NCBI RefSeq assembly: GCF_006088715.1 | Contig: NZ_CP030771.1 | Span: 4,588,001 to 4,652,000, forward strand | Length of the DNA stretch: 64,000 nucleotides | Origin: Streptomyces sp. YIM 121038 | GTDB lineage: Bacteria > Actinomycetota > Actinomycetes > Streptomycetales > Streptomycetaceae | Direction: 5' to 3' | Shown: piece after piece, positions 15,163-23,348 of the stretch | Layout of the letters: each line of letters opens with the position of its first letter | Numbering within the stretch: position 1 is the stretch's first letter | Notes under the pieces: generated by a model | What the model was told of the DNA's origin: nothing | The model's input: the letters and a program-made list of their open reading frames with translations, nothing else | The model's database searches: none | Position numbers and translations under genes: made by a program

Positions 15163-16008
15163 CTACTTGTTGGCGCCGAGCTCGATCGGCACGCCGACGA
15201 GGGAGCCGTACTCGGTCCAGGAGCCGTCGTAGTTCTTGACGTTCTCGACGCCGAGCAGCTCGTGCAGCACGAACCAGGTCAGGGCCGAGCGCTCACCGAT
15301 GCGGCAGTAGGCGATGGTGTCCGTGGCCAGGTCGACCTGCTCGTCGGCGTAGAGGGCGCGCAGCTCGTCGTCCGACTTGAAGGTGCCGTCGTCGTTGGCG
15401 TTCTTCGACCACGGGATGTTGCGGGCGCTGGGCACGTGGCCGGGGCGCTGCGACTGCTCCTGGGGCAGGTGGGCCGGGGCGAGCAGCTTGCCGGAGAACT
15501 CGTCGGGCGAGCGCACGTCGACCAGGTTCTGCGAGCCGATCGCGGCGACGACGTCGTCGCGGAAGGCGCGGATCGAGGAGTCCTGGGGCTTGGCCTTGTA
15601 CGACGTCTCGGCGCGCTGCGGCACCTGGGAGCCGTCGACCAGGTCGCGGGAGTCCAGCTCCCACTTCTTGCGGCCGCCGTCGAGGAGGCGCACGTCCTGG
15701 TGGCCGTAGAGCTTGAAGTACCAGAAGGCGTAGGACGCGAACCAGTTGTTGTTGCCGCCGTAGAGCACGACGGTGGAGTCGTTCGCGATGCCCTTGGCGG
15801 AGAGGAGCTTCTCGAAGCCCTCCTGGTCGATGAAGTCGCGGCGGACCGGGTCCTGGAGGTCCTTGGTCCAGTCGATCCGGATCGCGTTCTTGATGTGGTT
15901 CTTGTCGTACGCCGAGGTGTCCTCGTCCACCTCGACGAGGACGACCTTCGGGTCGTCGATGTGGGCCTCGACCCAGTCGGCGTCTACCAGGACGTCGCTG
16001 CGGCTCAT
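15163..16008 (-). CDS. Thiosulfate sulfurtransferase (rhodanese, CysA/SseA type)
   Basis: 281 residues with two rhodanese domains. The C-terminal one carries the catalytic loop CRIGERSA with Cys235; the N-terminal domain (with YGGNNNWFASYAFW) is inactive, as usual. It transfers sulfur from thiosulfate to cyanide or other thiophiles and serves sulfur assimilation. The ATG at 16006-16008 follows GGAGGAG. Upstream on the same strand, 141 bases away, is a 26-codon leader peptide gene with two cysteine codons; DUF1416 follows. Sulfur- or cysteine-dependent expression is therefore likely (inference). Confidence 0.94.
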   Translation of the reverse strand: MSRSDVLVDADWVEAHIDDPKVVLVEVDEDTSAYDKNHIKNAIRIDWTKDLQDPVRRDFIDQEGFEKLLSAKGIANDSTVVLYGGNNNWFASYAFWYFKLYGHQDVRLLDGGRKKWELDSRDLVDGSQVPQRAETSYKAKPQDSSIRAFRDDVVAAIGSQNLVDVRSPDEFSGKLLAPAHLPQEQSQRPGHVPSARNIPWSKNANDDGTFKSDDELRALYADEQVDLATDTIAYCRIGERSALTWFVLHELLGVENVKNYDGSWTEYGSLVGVPIELGANK

Positions 16009-16149
16009 GCGTTTCTCCTCCGGAGCAGGTGCGGCGAAGCTGAACGGTGAGGTGCGGGTACGCGAATGCGGGGAGGCACGGGCGCACCGCACGGGATGGC
16101 CCTGACGGCGGTCAACGGGCCGGGGGAATACGGGAGTCGGGCATCCCGC

Positions 16150-16230
16150 TCAGAGAGCGCGACAGAGCATGGCGGCGACGCGGCACAGGTCCACTGCCCG
16201 CCGCTTCGTGAGATCCGCCTGTCGGTGCAT
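16150..16230 (-). CDS. Cys-containing leader peptide upstream of the rhodanese operon
   Basis: 26 codons; the product begins MHRQADLTKR and ends MLCRAL, with cysteines at 16 and 23. This matches a recurrent actinobacterial 'putative leader peptide' found in front of sulfur-metabolism genes. The ATG at 16228-16230 falls about where transcription should begin from the promoter at 16238-16267, so the mRNA is probably leaderless. The 141-base spacer to the rhodanese start is GC-rich and can pair in several ways. Attenuation by stalling at Cys codons is a reasonable but untested model. Confidence 0.8.
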   Translation of the reverse strand: MHRQADLTKRRAVDLCRVAAMLCRAL

Positions 16231-16237
16231 GGGTCCG

Positions 16238-16267
16238 ATCGTAGGGACGCCGACACGGCCGTGTCAC
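16238..16267 (-). promoter_or_regulatory. Promoter of the leader peptide-rhodanese operon
   Basis: Reading the minus strand, GTGACA (-35, 16262-16267) and TACGAT (-10, 16238-16243) are 18 bases apart. The start point would fall about 16231, adjacent to the leader peptide ATG. Upstream at 16286-16297 is GACGATTTCGTC, with 5-base arms, a possible activator or repressor site. Confidence 0.55.
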
Positions 16268-16463
16268 CGCAATGTCGGATGGTGAGACGATTTCGTCCAG
16301 CATGTGACCGGAGTGCTGCTTTCCGGCCGTCGGCGGGGGCGCGCCGCCCCGTTCCCGCGGGAGGGGTGCGGGTCCGCCATCTGAAGGGCGGACACCTTCG
16401 TCTCGTACTACGGACAGCGCCCGTGGCGAAACCGGCGCGCCGGAGGAATCCGGAGGACGCGGT

Positions 16464-17216
16464 TCAGGACACCAGGTTCACGTTCTCGCCCTTGACCGCC
16501 ACGTCCACCCCGTCCGGTGCGGCCTGCACCGTGTCGAGCTGGATGCCGCCCGGCAGGTCCGAGACCTTCTCCTGGAAGTCGGTGACGTCGCGGACCAGGC
16601 CCTCGGGCAGCGGCACGCTGACGCCGAGCACGTTCAGCTTGTCCGGGATCTTGTCGGCGTGCACGCGGATGGTGTCGCCCTCGACGCTGACCGTGCTGAG
16701 CACGTCCACGGGCTCGGGCAGCTTCGTGCCGCCCTTGCTGACCTCGACCGAGACCTTGATCTTGCCGTCGCCGCCGTCGGAGAGGCCCACGACCTCGCCC
16801 TTCGCGCCGAGCGGCAGCTCGACCGGCTCGGCCTTCGCGGCCTTGAGGAGCTCGTCGTAGGAGATCCGGGCGACCCCCGCGGCCCGGTCGGCGGTGGCGG
16901 AGCTGTAGTCGCTGGAGAAGTCGACGCCGTGCATGGTGGCGCTGAGGTCGGCGACGCGGATGGTGTCGCCGTCGGACTTGGCGTCGTAGTCCTTCATCGT
17001 GATCTCGACGTCGTCGAGCTTGCCGCCGATGACCTGGGTCAGGAACGGGAAGCCCTTGATCGACACGTCCGGCGTGCTGCTGAGCCCCTCCTGCGCCTTG
17101 ATCTTGTCGGCCGCCTCGCTCTCCGCGTACGAGACCGCGAAGCGGTCGGCCGCGACGAAGAGGCCGCCGAGGACCACGACGACGATCAGGAGTATGCGTA
17201 TCGCGCGCTTGCTCAT
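16464..17216 (-). CDS. LmeA-like lipid-binding protein (DUF2993), first copy
   Basis: 250 residues from the ATG at 17214-17216. An N-terminal membrane segment (about 5-24, AIRILLIVVVVLGGLFVA) anchors or exports an alpha/beta DUF2993 domain that begins with the recognisable GFPFLTQVIGGKLDDVEIT. Mycobacterial LmeA is a periplasmic phospholipid-binding protein needed for lipomannan maturation. The Streptomyces role is unproven. A homologous, longer protein is at 29120-30355. It is a single gene between a terminator-like hairpin (upstream) and the sulfur operon. Confidence 0.87.
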   Translation of the reverse strand: MSKRAIRILLIVVVVLGGLFVAADRFAVSYAESEAADKIKAQEGLSSTPDVSIKGFPFLTQVIGGKLDDVEITMKDYDAKSDGDTIRVADLSATMHGVDFSSDYSSATADRAAGVARISYDELLKAAKAEPVELPLGAKGEVVGLSDGGDGKIKVSVEVSKGGTKLPEPVDVLSTVSVEGDTIRVHADKIPDKLNVLGVSVPLPEGLVRDVTDFQEKVSDLPGGIQLDTVQAAPDGVDVAVKGENVNLVS

Positions 17217-17266
17217 GCCTGGATTCCCGTTCCCCCGCCTCAGAGTCAGTTGCCGCGAGCCTAAAG

Positions 17267-17305
17267 GACAGGTCCCCGGCCCGAGTGGCGGGGCGGGGAC
17301 CTGTC
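17267..17305 (-). terminator. Hairpin terminator after the Tyr/Gln-rich membrane protein gene
   Basis: GACAGGTCCCC at 17267-17277 pairs perfectly with GGGGACCTGTC at 17295-17305 (17-base loop). It lies between two minus-strand genes, 58 bases past the stop at 17363. It has no clear U-tract, as is usual in Streptomyces. Confidence 0.6.
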
Positions 17306-17362
17306 GAACAGCTGTGACGATCGCCTCGTATCCGTTCGAGACGGCCGGGCGAGGGCCGCGGA

Positions 17363-18679
17363 TCAGCCGATGGCACGCCCCAGGAGGTACACCGCGGGCG
17401 CCGCGGCGGCCAGCGGCAGCGCGACCCCCGCGGTGAAGTGGACGAACCGCGACGGGTAGTCGTAGCTGGCCACCCGGTGCCCCACGAGCGCGCAGACACC
17501 GGCGGCGAGGCCGAGCAGCGCGCCCTTCGAACCGAAGTCCGTGGGCCCGCCCACCGCGATGCCCGCACCGGCCGCCGCGAGCAGCGCCACGACCACGGAC
17601 GCCGGGGTGGGCAGCGGCAGCGCGCGGGCGAGCACGGCCGCAGCGACCGCGATGCCGCCGACGGTCGCCGCCTCGTGCACGGCGGCCAGGTGCCCGGCCG
17701 CGATGATCGTGAGCGCGCTGGAGGCGACGGTCGCCATCAGGCCGTACATCCGCTCGTCGGCACCGGCGTGGCTGCGCAGCTGGAGCACGAGGACGAGCAG
17801 CACCCAGACGCCGAGGGTGCCGAGGATCGCGGCCGGGGCGTTGCCCTCGCCGGTGGCGAGCAGCGCGGCGTCGGCGACGAGCCCGCCGAGGAACGCCAGC
17901 GCGATGCCCTGCCGGGCGGGCCACATGCCGTTCAGCCGGAACCATCCGGCGGCGGTCACGGCCTGGAGGAGCACCAGCGGTACGAGCAGCGCGTACTGCC
18001 CCATCGCCGCGCCCCCGGCAAGGAGCAGCCCGAGCACCGCCGTGAGCGCGGCGGGCTGCATCCCCGGCTCGATGATCGGCGACCGCCCCTCGGCCCGCGC
18101 CCGCTGGGCATCGGTGACCCGAGCGTTCCCGGTAACGGTGGCGGGCCCGTAGGAGGGCCCGGCCTCGGGCCCGGCCTCGGGCTCCGCCGCTTCCTCTGTG
18201 AGCGGTTGGTACCCGCCCACCCCTTCTGTGGGCGGCTGGTCCGCCCAGGGGGCGAGTGGGGTCTCCCCTGCTCGAGCGGAGCCGAGAGCTTGGGGATGGG
18301 CGGGCACAGCGTGGGCGCCCTGATCCGGGTACGAGGGCTGGGCGTAGGCGGCCTCGGGAGCCGGGGCCCACTGGTCGGCGGACTGCTGCGGCAGGTACGC
18401 GGTCTCGGTCACGTCGGCGACAGGCATCGGCACGGGCTGGACCTGCGTCTCCCAGGTCTGCCCCTGCCACTGCTGGGTGTAGTCCTGGTGGTGGTCCTGC
18501 TGCCCCGCGTAAGGGTCCTGGTACCCCCACTGCTGCTGGTACTGGCCATCGCCGTGCGGCGACTGCGGCTGCGGCTGCGCCACCTGCTGCTGGTACGGGT
18601 CATAGGGGTCGTACCCCTGCTGCCCCGGCTGCGCCTGGTACGGGTCGTACCCCTGGTGCGGCTGGTCGCTCAACGTCAT
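17363..18679 (-). CDS. Polytopic membrane protein with Gln/Tyr/Pro-rich N-terminus
   Basis: 438 residues. The first about 200 are disordered and rich in Gln, Tyr, Pro and Gly (repeated YDPY, DPYQ). The C-terminal half has roughly eight to nine hydrophobic helices; no transport or enzymatic motif is recognised. Its ATG overlaps the stop of the ThiS-like gene (ATGA), so translation is coupled. The disordered region is partly encoded by an interspersed repeat (18225-18310), giving residues around AHPQALGSARAGETPLAPW. Function unknown. Confidence 0.8.
   Translation of the reverse strand: MTLSDQPHQGYDPYQAQPGQQGYDPYDPYQQQVAQPQPQSPHGDGQYQQQWGYQDPYAGQQDHHQDYTQQWQGQTWETQVQPVPMPVADVTETAYLPQQSADQWAPAPEAAYAQPSYPDQGAHAVPAHPQALGSARAGETPLAPWADQPPTEGVGGYQPLTEEAAEPEAGPEAGPSYGPATVTGNARVTDAQRARAEGRSPIIEPGMQPAALTAVLGLLLAGGAAMGQYALLVPLVLLQAVTAAGWFRLNGMWPARQGIALAFLGGLVADAALLATGEGNAPAAILGTLGVWVLLVLVLQLRSHAGADERMYGLMATVASSALTIIAAGHLAAVHEAATVGGIAVAAAVLARALPLPTPASVVVALLAAAGAGIAVGGPTDFGSKGALLGLAAGVCALVGHRVASYDYPSRFVHFTAGVALPLAAAAPAVYLLGRAIG
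18225..18310. repeat. Element A+B copy inside the membrane protein gene
   Basis: This is the same composite as at 9319-9400: CTGTGGGC at the start, GAGTGGGGTCTCCCCTGCTC and GCCGAGAGCTTGGGGATGGG in the middle, GGGCACAGC at the end. It keeps the gene at 17363-18679 in frame and falls in its disordered region. Two short direct repeats (TCTGTG..GCGG.TGGT) precede it at 18195-18240. Confidence 0.6.
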
Positions 18680-18930
18680 CCTCCTGCGAACGGCGGGAGC
18701 ACCTCGACCGTGCCGCCCTCGGCCAGACGTACCGTCTCATGGGCGCGCGTGCCCACGGGGTCGCCGTCGATGAGGAACGAGCAGCGGAGCAGGACGCGCT
18801 CCAGTTCCCCGGGGTGTCGCGCGCGGGCCGCGCTCAGCGCGTCGGCCAGCGTGGCCTCCGCGTACGGCTCCTCGGCAAGGCCCGCGGCCGCCTTCGCCGC
18901 GGCCCAGTACCGGATCGTTCCAGCTGCCAT
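18676..18930 (-). CDS. MoaD/ThiS-family sulfur-carrier-like protein
   Basis: 84 residues, beta-grasp length, ending in the Gly-Gly that ubiquitin-like sulfur carriers use for activation (VEVLPPFAGG). It begins AAGTIRYWAAAKAAAG, similar to MoaD. The partner pathway cannot be told from context: no MoaE, ThiG or adenylating enzyme is in the window. It overlaps the downstream membrane protein gene by 4 bases and follows the hydrolase gene by 20 bases, so the three form an operon. The start is ATG 18930. Confidence 0.88.
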   Translation of the reverse strand: MAAGTIRYWAAAKAAAGLAEEPYAEATLADALSAARARHPGELERVLLRCSFLIDGDPVGTRAHETVRLAEGGTVEVLPPFAGG

Positions 18931-18950
18931 GGTGCCCCTCCTGCCACTCG

Positions 18951-19796
18951 TCACTCGGCGGTTGCCGACGTCCATGATGCCGTGGCCCAGTCGGCCACCC
19001 GCCCCAGGAGCGCGTCGTCCGCCGCGTGCTCCGCGTGGCCCATGCCCGCTTCCAGCCACAGCTCGGCCGCGCCGGCAGCGGCGGCGGCCAGCATCCGCGG
19101 ATGGTCGACGGGGAAGTACGGGTCCCGGTCGCCGTGGACGATCAGGAGCGGGGTCGGCGCGAGCAGCGGCACGGCCTCCGTCGGCGACAGGGGCACCGGG
19201 TCCCATTCGCGCGGATGGATGCGGGTGCGCAGGCCGACGCGGCTCACGGCCCGGCCCGCGGGCCGGGTGACCAGCCAGTGCAGCCGCCGCATGGGCGCCG
19301 TGCCCCGGTAGAACCAACGGGCCGGAGCACTGACCGCCACGACGGCGTCAACCCGCGCTTCCGTGCGCCCCCCGTGCAACGCCGCGTGGCGCAGGACCAC
19401 GGAGCCGCCCATGGAGAAACCGACGGTCACCACGCGCGTGTGCCCGAGCGAGCGCGCCCAGGCGACGGCCGCCGCCACGTCGAGCACCTCGCGGTCGCCG
19501 ACCGTGGACCGTCCCGCGGAGGCCCCGTGCCCCCGGAAGGAGAACGTGACCACGGCCGCACGCTGCGCGAACACCCGCGCCGCCCGCCGCACGTGCGGCC
19601 GCTCCCGGTCCCCCGTGAAGCCATGCGCGACCACGATCGCGGGCCCGCCGACCGGGCCGGGACCCGGGTCGTACGCGGCATCGAGACGTACCCCGTCCGC
19701 CGTACGGAGCGTGGTACGCAGCGTTGCGCTCCGCTGAACGCGAGTGATCGGGGGCACAGAAGATCGCGCCGTCTGACCTGCCGGACCGGAACTCAT
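18951..19796 (-). CDS. Alpha/beta hydrolase
   Basis: 281 residues from ATG 19796. A serine-hydrolase fold with the oxyanion region VVAHGFTGDRERP, the nucleophile elbow GFSMGGS, the acid in VHGDRDPYFP and the catalytic histidine in GMGHAEHA. No signal peptide is present. Substrate unknown; the family includes esterases and peptidases. It is the first gene of the operon with the ThiS-like and membrane protein genes, divergent from glnR across a 320-base region. Confidence 0.9.
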   Translation of the reverse strand: MSSGPAGQTARSSVPPITRVQRSATLRTTLRTADGVRLDAAYDPGPGPVGGPAIVVAHGFTGDRERPHVRRAARVFAQRAAVVTFSFRGHGASAGRSTVGDREVLDVAAAVAWARSLGHTRVVTVGFSMGGSVVLRHAALHGGRTEARVDAVVAVSAPARWFYRGTAPMRRLHWLVTRPAGRAVSRVGLRTRIHPREWDPVPLSPTEAVPLLAPTPLLIVHGDRDPYFPVDHPRMLAAAAAGAAELWLEAGMGHAEHAADDALLGRVADWATASWTSATAE

Positions 19797-20009
19797 GTGG
19801 GCTATTCTGCTGCGCAGAGGATCCGGGCAACGCAGCCCCCGGGTCCTTTCGTGCTTTCCGGGCCGGTCGCACGGGCCGCGCGGAACGCCGTCGGTAAACG
19901 TAGCCTCAAGACCGGCGAGCACGGACGCCTCCCCGGGCGCGGGAGGTGTAGCAACGTACGAAGCAGTGCCCCCACGTCCTCGCACGGGACCCGAGGAGGA
20001 ACCGACGTA

Positions 20010-20120
20010 ATGGGCGAGCGAAACGTGCACGGCGACCGGCAGGTCCGGCCGGCCCCCCAGGCAGGAGAGGGGTCCCCCCTGTTCGAGCGCAGCCGAGAAC
20101 TCGGGGGCGGGTCGCGATGA
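20010..20120 (+). CDS. 36-codon upstream ORF overlapping the glnR start
   Basis: The ATG at 20010 has a strong GAGGAGGA site 9 bases upstream. The frame ends in TGA at 20118-20120, overlapping the glnR ATG as ATGA. glnR itself has no convincing ribosome site just before its start, so coupling through this ORF is likely. The second half of the peptide ([15 protein letters not shown]) is encoded by an element B repeat. The first half ([12 protein letters not shown]) has no recognised family. Either a small protein or purely a coupling cistron. Confidence 0.6.
   Translation: MGERNVHGDRQVRPAPQAGEGSPLFERSRELGGGSR
20065..20107. repeat. Element B copy between the glnR promoter region and glnR
   Basis: GAGAGGGGTCCCCCCTGTTC followed by GAGCGCAGCCGAGAACTCGG is a copy of the unit seen at 9345-9384 and elsewhere. 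It ends 9 bases before the glnR ATG and can form a GGGG/CCCC-based hairpin where a ribosome site would normally be. Confidence 0.6.
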
Positions 20121-20920
20121 GTTCTCTGCTGCTCCTGACCAACGCCCTCCAGCCGTCGACGGAGGTGCTCCCCGCCCTCGGTCTGCTCCTGCACAACGTG
20201 CGGGTGGCCCCCGCCGAGGGCCCGGCCCTCGTGGACACCCCCGGCGCCGACGTCATCCTCGTCGACGGGCGCCGCGACCTGCCACAGGTCCGCAGTCTGT
20301 GTCAGCTCCTGCGCTCCACCGGACCCGGCTGTCCGCTGCTCCTCGTCGTGACGGAGGGCGGCCTCGCCGCCGTCACCGCGGACTGGGGCATCGACGACGT
20401 CCTCCTGGACACCGCGGGCCCGGCCGAGGTCGAGGCGCGCCTGCGCCTGGCCATGGGCCGCAAGGAGATCACCGCCGACGACTCCCCCATGGAGATCCGC
20501 AACGGCGACCTGTCCGTGGACGAGGCGACGTACAGCGCGAAGCTGAAGGGCCGGGTCCTCGACCTGACCTTCAAGGAGTTCGAGCTGATCAAGTACCTCG
20601 CGCAGCACCCCGGCCGGGTCTTCACCCGCGCCCAGCTGCTCCAGGAGGTCTGGGGCTACGACTACTTCGGCGGCACCCGCACGGTCGACGTGCACGTACG
20701 CCGGCTGCGGGCGAAGCTCGGCGTCGAGCACGAGTCGCTCATCGGCACCGTGCGCAACGTGGGCTACCGATTCGTCGTCCCGGAGAAGCCGGAGCGGGCG
20801 GAGAAGGCCGAGAAGACCGAGAGCAAGCGGACGCCCCCTTCGTCCGCTTCGTCACGGCAGCCGTCCGCGGCCGTGTCCCGGACGCCCGAGGAAGCGGCCG
20901 CACGCCCTGCTCAGGGCTGA
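20117..20920 (+). CDS. glnR: GlnR, OmpR-type global nitrogen regulator
   Basis: 267 residues. A degenerate receiver domain (1-115; [16 protein letters not shown], lacking the full acidic pocket) precedes an OmpR-type winged helix (about 125-225: [47 protein letters not shown]). The start [20 protein letters not shown] and the rest match my knowledge of S. coelicolor GlnR, an orphan regulator of glnA, amtB and nitrate genes. The C-terminal 45 residues form a Glu/Lys/Ser/Pro-rich tail. Translation probably depends on the overlapping upstream ORF. Confidence 0.96.
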   Translation: MSSLLLLTNALQPSTEVLPALGLLLHNVRVAPAEGPALVDTPGADVILVDGRRDLPQVRSLCQLLRSTGPGCPLLLVVTEGGLAAVTADWGIDDVLLDTAGPAEVEARLRLAMGRKEITADDSPMEIRNGDLSVDEATYSAKLKGRVLDLTFKEFELIKYLAQHPGRVFTRAQLLQEVWGYDYFGGTRTVDVHVRRLRAKLGVEHESLIGTVRNVGYRFVVPEKPERAEKAEKTESKRTPPSSASSRQPSAAVSRTPEEAAARPAQG

Positions 20921-20943
20921 CTCCATCCGCGTAGACTGCGCGC

Positions 20944-21969
20944 GTGGCCAAGGTGACGCGGGACGATGTGGCGCGACTGGCGGGTACTTCGACCGCGGTC
21001 GTGAGCTACGTCATCAACAACGGACCCCGGCCGGTCGCCCCGGCCACGCGCGAGCGTGTCCTCGCCGCGATCAAGGAGCTGGGCTACCGCCCGGACCGGG
21101 TCGCCCAGGCCATGGCGTCCCGCCGCACGGACCTCATAGGCATGATCGTGCCGGACGCGCGCCAGCCGTTCTTCGCGGAGATGACGCACGCGGTGGAGCA
21201 GGCGGCGTCCGAGCGCGGAAAGATGGTCCTGGTCGGCAACTCCGACTACGTGGAAGAGCGCGAGACCCACTATCTGCGGGCCTTCCTCGGCATGCGGGTC
21301 TCCGGTCTGATCCTGGTCAGCCACGGTCTGACGGACCAGGCGGCGGCCGAGATCGACGCGTGGGACGCGCGCGTGGTCCTGCTGCACGAGCGGCCCGAGG
21401 CCATCGACGACGTGGCCGTGGTCACGGATGACGTGGGCGGTGCCCAGCTCGCCACCCGGCACCTCCTGGAGCACGGACACGAGTACGTGGCCTGCGTGGG
21501 CGGCACGGCGGCGACGCCCACGGTCGGCGACCCGGTCTCCGACCACGTCGAGGGCTGGCGACGGGCGATGCGCGAGGCGGGCCGGCCGACCGAGGGCCGC
21601 CTCTTCGAAGCGCCGTACAACCGCTACGACGCGTACCAGCTGGCGCTTGGCTTCCTGGGCGGTCCCGACCGCCCCACCGCGATCTTCTGCTCCACCGACG
21701 ACCAGGCCATCGGCGTCCTGCGGGCCGCGCGCGAGCTGCGGATCGACGTACCCGGAGAGCTGGCCGTCGCCGGATTCGACGACGTGAAGGAGGCGGCGCT
21801 CACCGATCCGCCCCTCACGACGGTCGCCTCCGACCGTCCCGCGATGGCCCGCGCGGCCGTCGATCTGGTCCTCGACGACGGGCTGCGGGTCGCGGGATCG
21901 CGGCGGGAGCGGCTGAAGGTCTTCCCGTCGCGCCTGGTGGTGCGCCGCTCCTGCGGCTGCGACGGCTGA
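20944..21969 (+). CDS. LacI-family transcriptional regulator
   Basis: 341 residues. LacI helix-turn-helix at 1-50 ([22 protein letters not shown]), the hinge near 45-60, then a periplasmic-binding-protein-like sensor ([49 protein letters not shown]). It ends with an unusual CGCDG. The GTG start lies 6 bases after TAGACT (20932-20937), which suggests a leaderless transcript. It is 23 bases downstream of glnR. The ligand, presumably a sugar, cannot be predicted. Confidence 0.94.
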   Translation: MAKVTRDDVARLAGTSTAVVSYVINNGPRPVAPATRERVLAAIKELGYRPDRVAQAMASRRTDLIGMIVPDARQPFFAEMTHAVEQAASERGKMVLVGNSDYVEERETHYLRAFLGMRVSGLILVSHGLTDQAAAEIDAWDARVVLLHERPEAIDDVAVVTDDVGGAQLATRHLLEHGHEYVACVGGTAATPTVGDPVSDHVEGWRRAMREAGRPTEGRLFEAPYNRYDAYQLALGFLGGPDRPTAIFCSTDDQAIGVLRAARELRIDVPGELAVAGFDDVKEAALTDPPLTTVASDRPAMARAAVDLVLDDGLRVAGSRRERLKVFPSRLVVRRSCGCDG

Positions 21970-22032
21970 CCGGAGCCCGGCCGCGGCCACGGGTGGGTGG
22001 CCGGTCAGGGGAGCGGGCGCCGGGATCGCGGG

Positions 22033-22287
22033 TCAGACCAGCCAGAGCTGGCGGACCGACTTGCCGTCACGGGACTTGAGCAGGACCTCATTGCCGCCTG
22101 CCGACTCCCGCTCCACGAGATCAAGGAGCGCCACGGCTCGGCGGATGGTCTCGGTGATCGAGATGCCCTTCTGCTCCTTGTACCAGCGGAGCTTGGCCGC
22201 TGTCTCCGCGTTGATGTTCACGCTGAGGCGGGTGATTTGAGTGTCTGCCCCCGTGGTGGGCGTCTCGGTCGTGTTTTCAGCAGGCAT
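22033..22287 (-). CDS. Ribbon-helix-helix (CopG/MetJ-type) DNA-binding protein
   Basis: 84 residues. A disordered acidic start, then TRLSVNINAETAAKLRWYKEQKGISITETIRRAVALLDLV, a beta strand plus two helices in the RHH pattern (shown here in pieces: strand 18-26, helix A 28-38, helix B 44-60). It resembles small regulators of actinobacterial islands and plasmids. GAGGGGAAC precedes the ATG. It lies at the edge of a less GC-rich region with inverted repeats and points away from the genes at 22824-23777, so autoregulation and control of those genes are possible (inference). Confidence 0.8.
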   Translation of the reverse strand: MPAENTTETPTTGADTQITRLSVNINAETAAKLRWYKEQKGISITETIRRAVALLDLVERESAGGNEVLLKSRDGKSVRQLWLV

Positions 22288-22530
22288 GCCAGTTCCCCTC
22301 AGAACCTCAGTAGGCAGATGTCACGGAGCTCCGGACACGCGGACGCCGGGCAGCTCCGTCCAGGGCCTTCCCTGAATGCTCCCCGAGCGATCGCAAGCAT
22401 CCGGCGCAACCCCGGTGCCGCAGATGTGGGCGCTCCCTCTCACGGGTCTGCGCCGGCGCATCCCCCTGCGCCAGAAACCCAGGTCAGCGCGCGCCGACAC
22501 CGGCGGATCCGCCGGTGCACGAGCCGGGTC

Positions 22531-22611
22531 TCATGAGGTCGGTAACCGACCGGTCAAACGACCCATGGCTTGCTCCTCCCAGCCGTGCTCGTCGGAACGT
22601 GTGCAATCCAT
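22531..22611 (-). CDS. Possible 26-residue peptide in the 22.3-22.8 kb intergenic region
   Basis: The ATG at 22609-22611 follows GGGAGGGCACC, a good ribosome site. The peptide begins MDCTRSDEHGW; an internal ATG has its own GGAGGAG site. No family is recognised, and it could equally be the visible end of a transcript leader. The rest of the 22288-22823 stretch shows no gene. Confidence 0.35.
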   Translation of the reverse strand: MDCTRSDEHGWEEQAMGRLTGRLPTS

Positions 22612-22665
22612 GGTGCCCTCCCGCACACCTCGTGTCAAGCAAATCCGTACCCGATGCGCGTTGAG

Positions 22666-22742
22666 TACACTCCTAGCGTGTATCAAATCCACATCAGATG
22701 TGCTTCGAATGTTGAAAAAGATCACATGCAGTGTGGTAACCT
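22666..22742 (+). promoter_or_regulatory. Promoter with clustered inverted repeats for the 22824 operon
   Basis: TTGAAA (22712-22717) and TAACCT (22737-22742), 19 bases apart, form a plausible promoter in DNA much richer in A/T than its surroundings. Around it are TACAC-N7-GTGTA (22666-22682), the perfect CACATCAGATGTG (22690-22702) and CACATGCAGTGTG (22723-22735). All share CACA/TGTG half-sites, the pattern expected of a repressor with two or more operators. Confidence 0.5.
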
Positions 22743-22823
22743 CGCTCAGGTGAAGCTTGGGGGTCCTGAGCTGTGGCACGGCCCCCTCGCCCACAGGGCG
22801 ATCACCGGAGGGGGCACCACGGG

Positions 22824-23144
22824 ATGAATGAGCCGACACCTGCGCACGGGGCGCGCAGGCAGGCCCGGCAAGCGACCGTGCAGTTCTGCTGCGCGACGAA
22901 GGTGGGCCACCTTACGCCCTACCGCGAATGGCACAACGAGCAGCAGCTCACCGAGGTGCCCGAACTCCCCATGCCCTTCGGGGAGTTCATCGAGGCCGAC
23001 GACGAAGACCCCGGCCTCGCGGGCGAAGTGCTCCTACGCGAGGATGAACCGCCCCTGCCGGACGGCGAGATCTGCCGCATCGGCCCTCCCCTCCCGGTGG
23101 AACCCTGCTGTGCCGGGGAGCAGGGGTGCCCCGTACACGAGTAA
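22824..23144 (+). CDS. Unrecognised Cys-rich acidic protein
   Basis: 106 residues from ATG 22824, behind CCGGAGGGGGCACC. It has two vicinal cysteine pairs (QFCCATK and PCCAGEQGC, six cysteines in all with the last near the C-terminus) and a strongly acidic centre (FGEFIEADDEDPG). No membrane segment or known family is recognised. The cysteines could bind metal or form disulfides (inference). It is followed after 204 bases by a membrane protein gene on the same strand; both may depend on the repeat-rich promoter upstream. Confidence 0.65.
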   Translation: MNEPTPAHGARRQARQATVQFCCATKVGHLTPYREWHNEQQLTEVPELPMPFGEFIEADDEDPGLAGEVLLREDEPPLPDGEICRIGPPLPVEPCCAGEQGCPVHE

Positions 23145-23250
23145 CGAGACGGCGGGCGGTGCCGGCGGTGGACCCCGCCGCCGGCGCCGCTGCCGACCTG
23201 GAGGACGAGCAACCGTTGACGGACGCACCGACGTGGCGGCCGGGACCGCC

Positions 23251-23340
23251 GCTCCCCCGCACCCCGGAGTCACCGCCGGAGCCGCCTTCCCGCGCCCCCG
23301 AGTTACCGCCGGAGCCGCTCCCCCGCACACCGGAGGCGGG
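23251..23340. repeat. 33-base tandem repeat, 2.7 copies
   Basis: Units at 23251-23283, 23284-23316 and 23317-23340 share GCC/GCT..CCC.CGC..CC..GAG and ACCGCCGGAGCC. The 33-base period equals 11 codons, and one frame reads a Pro-rich 11-residue repeat (PPLPRTPESPP). That frame (about 23159-23368) has no good ribosome site and overlaps the next gene, so it is not called as a gene. Confidence 0.5.
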
Positions 23341-23348
23341 AGGGTGCC

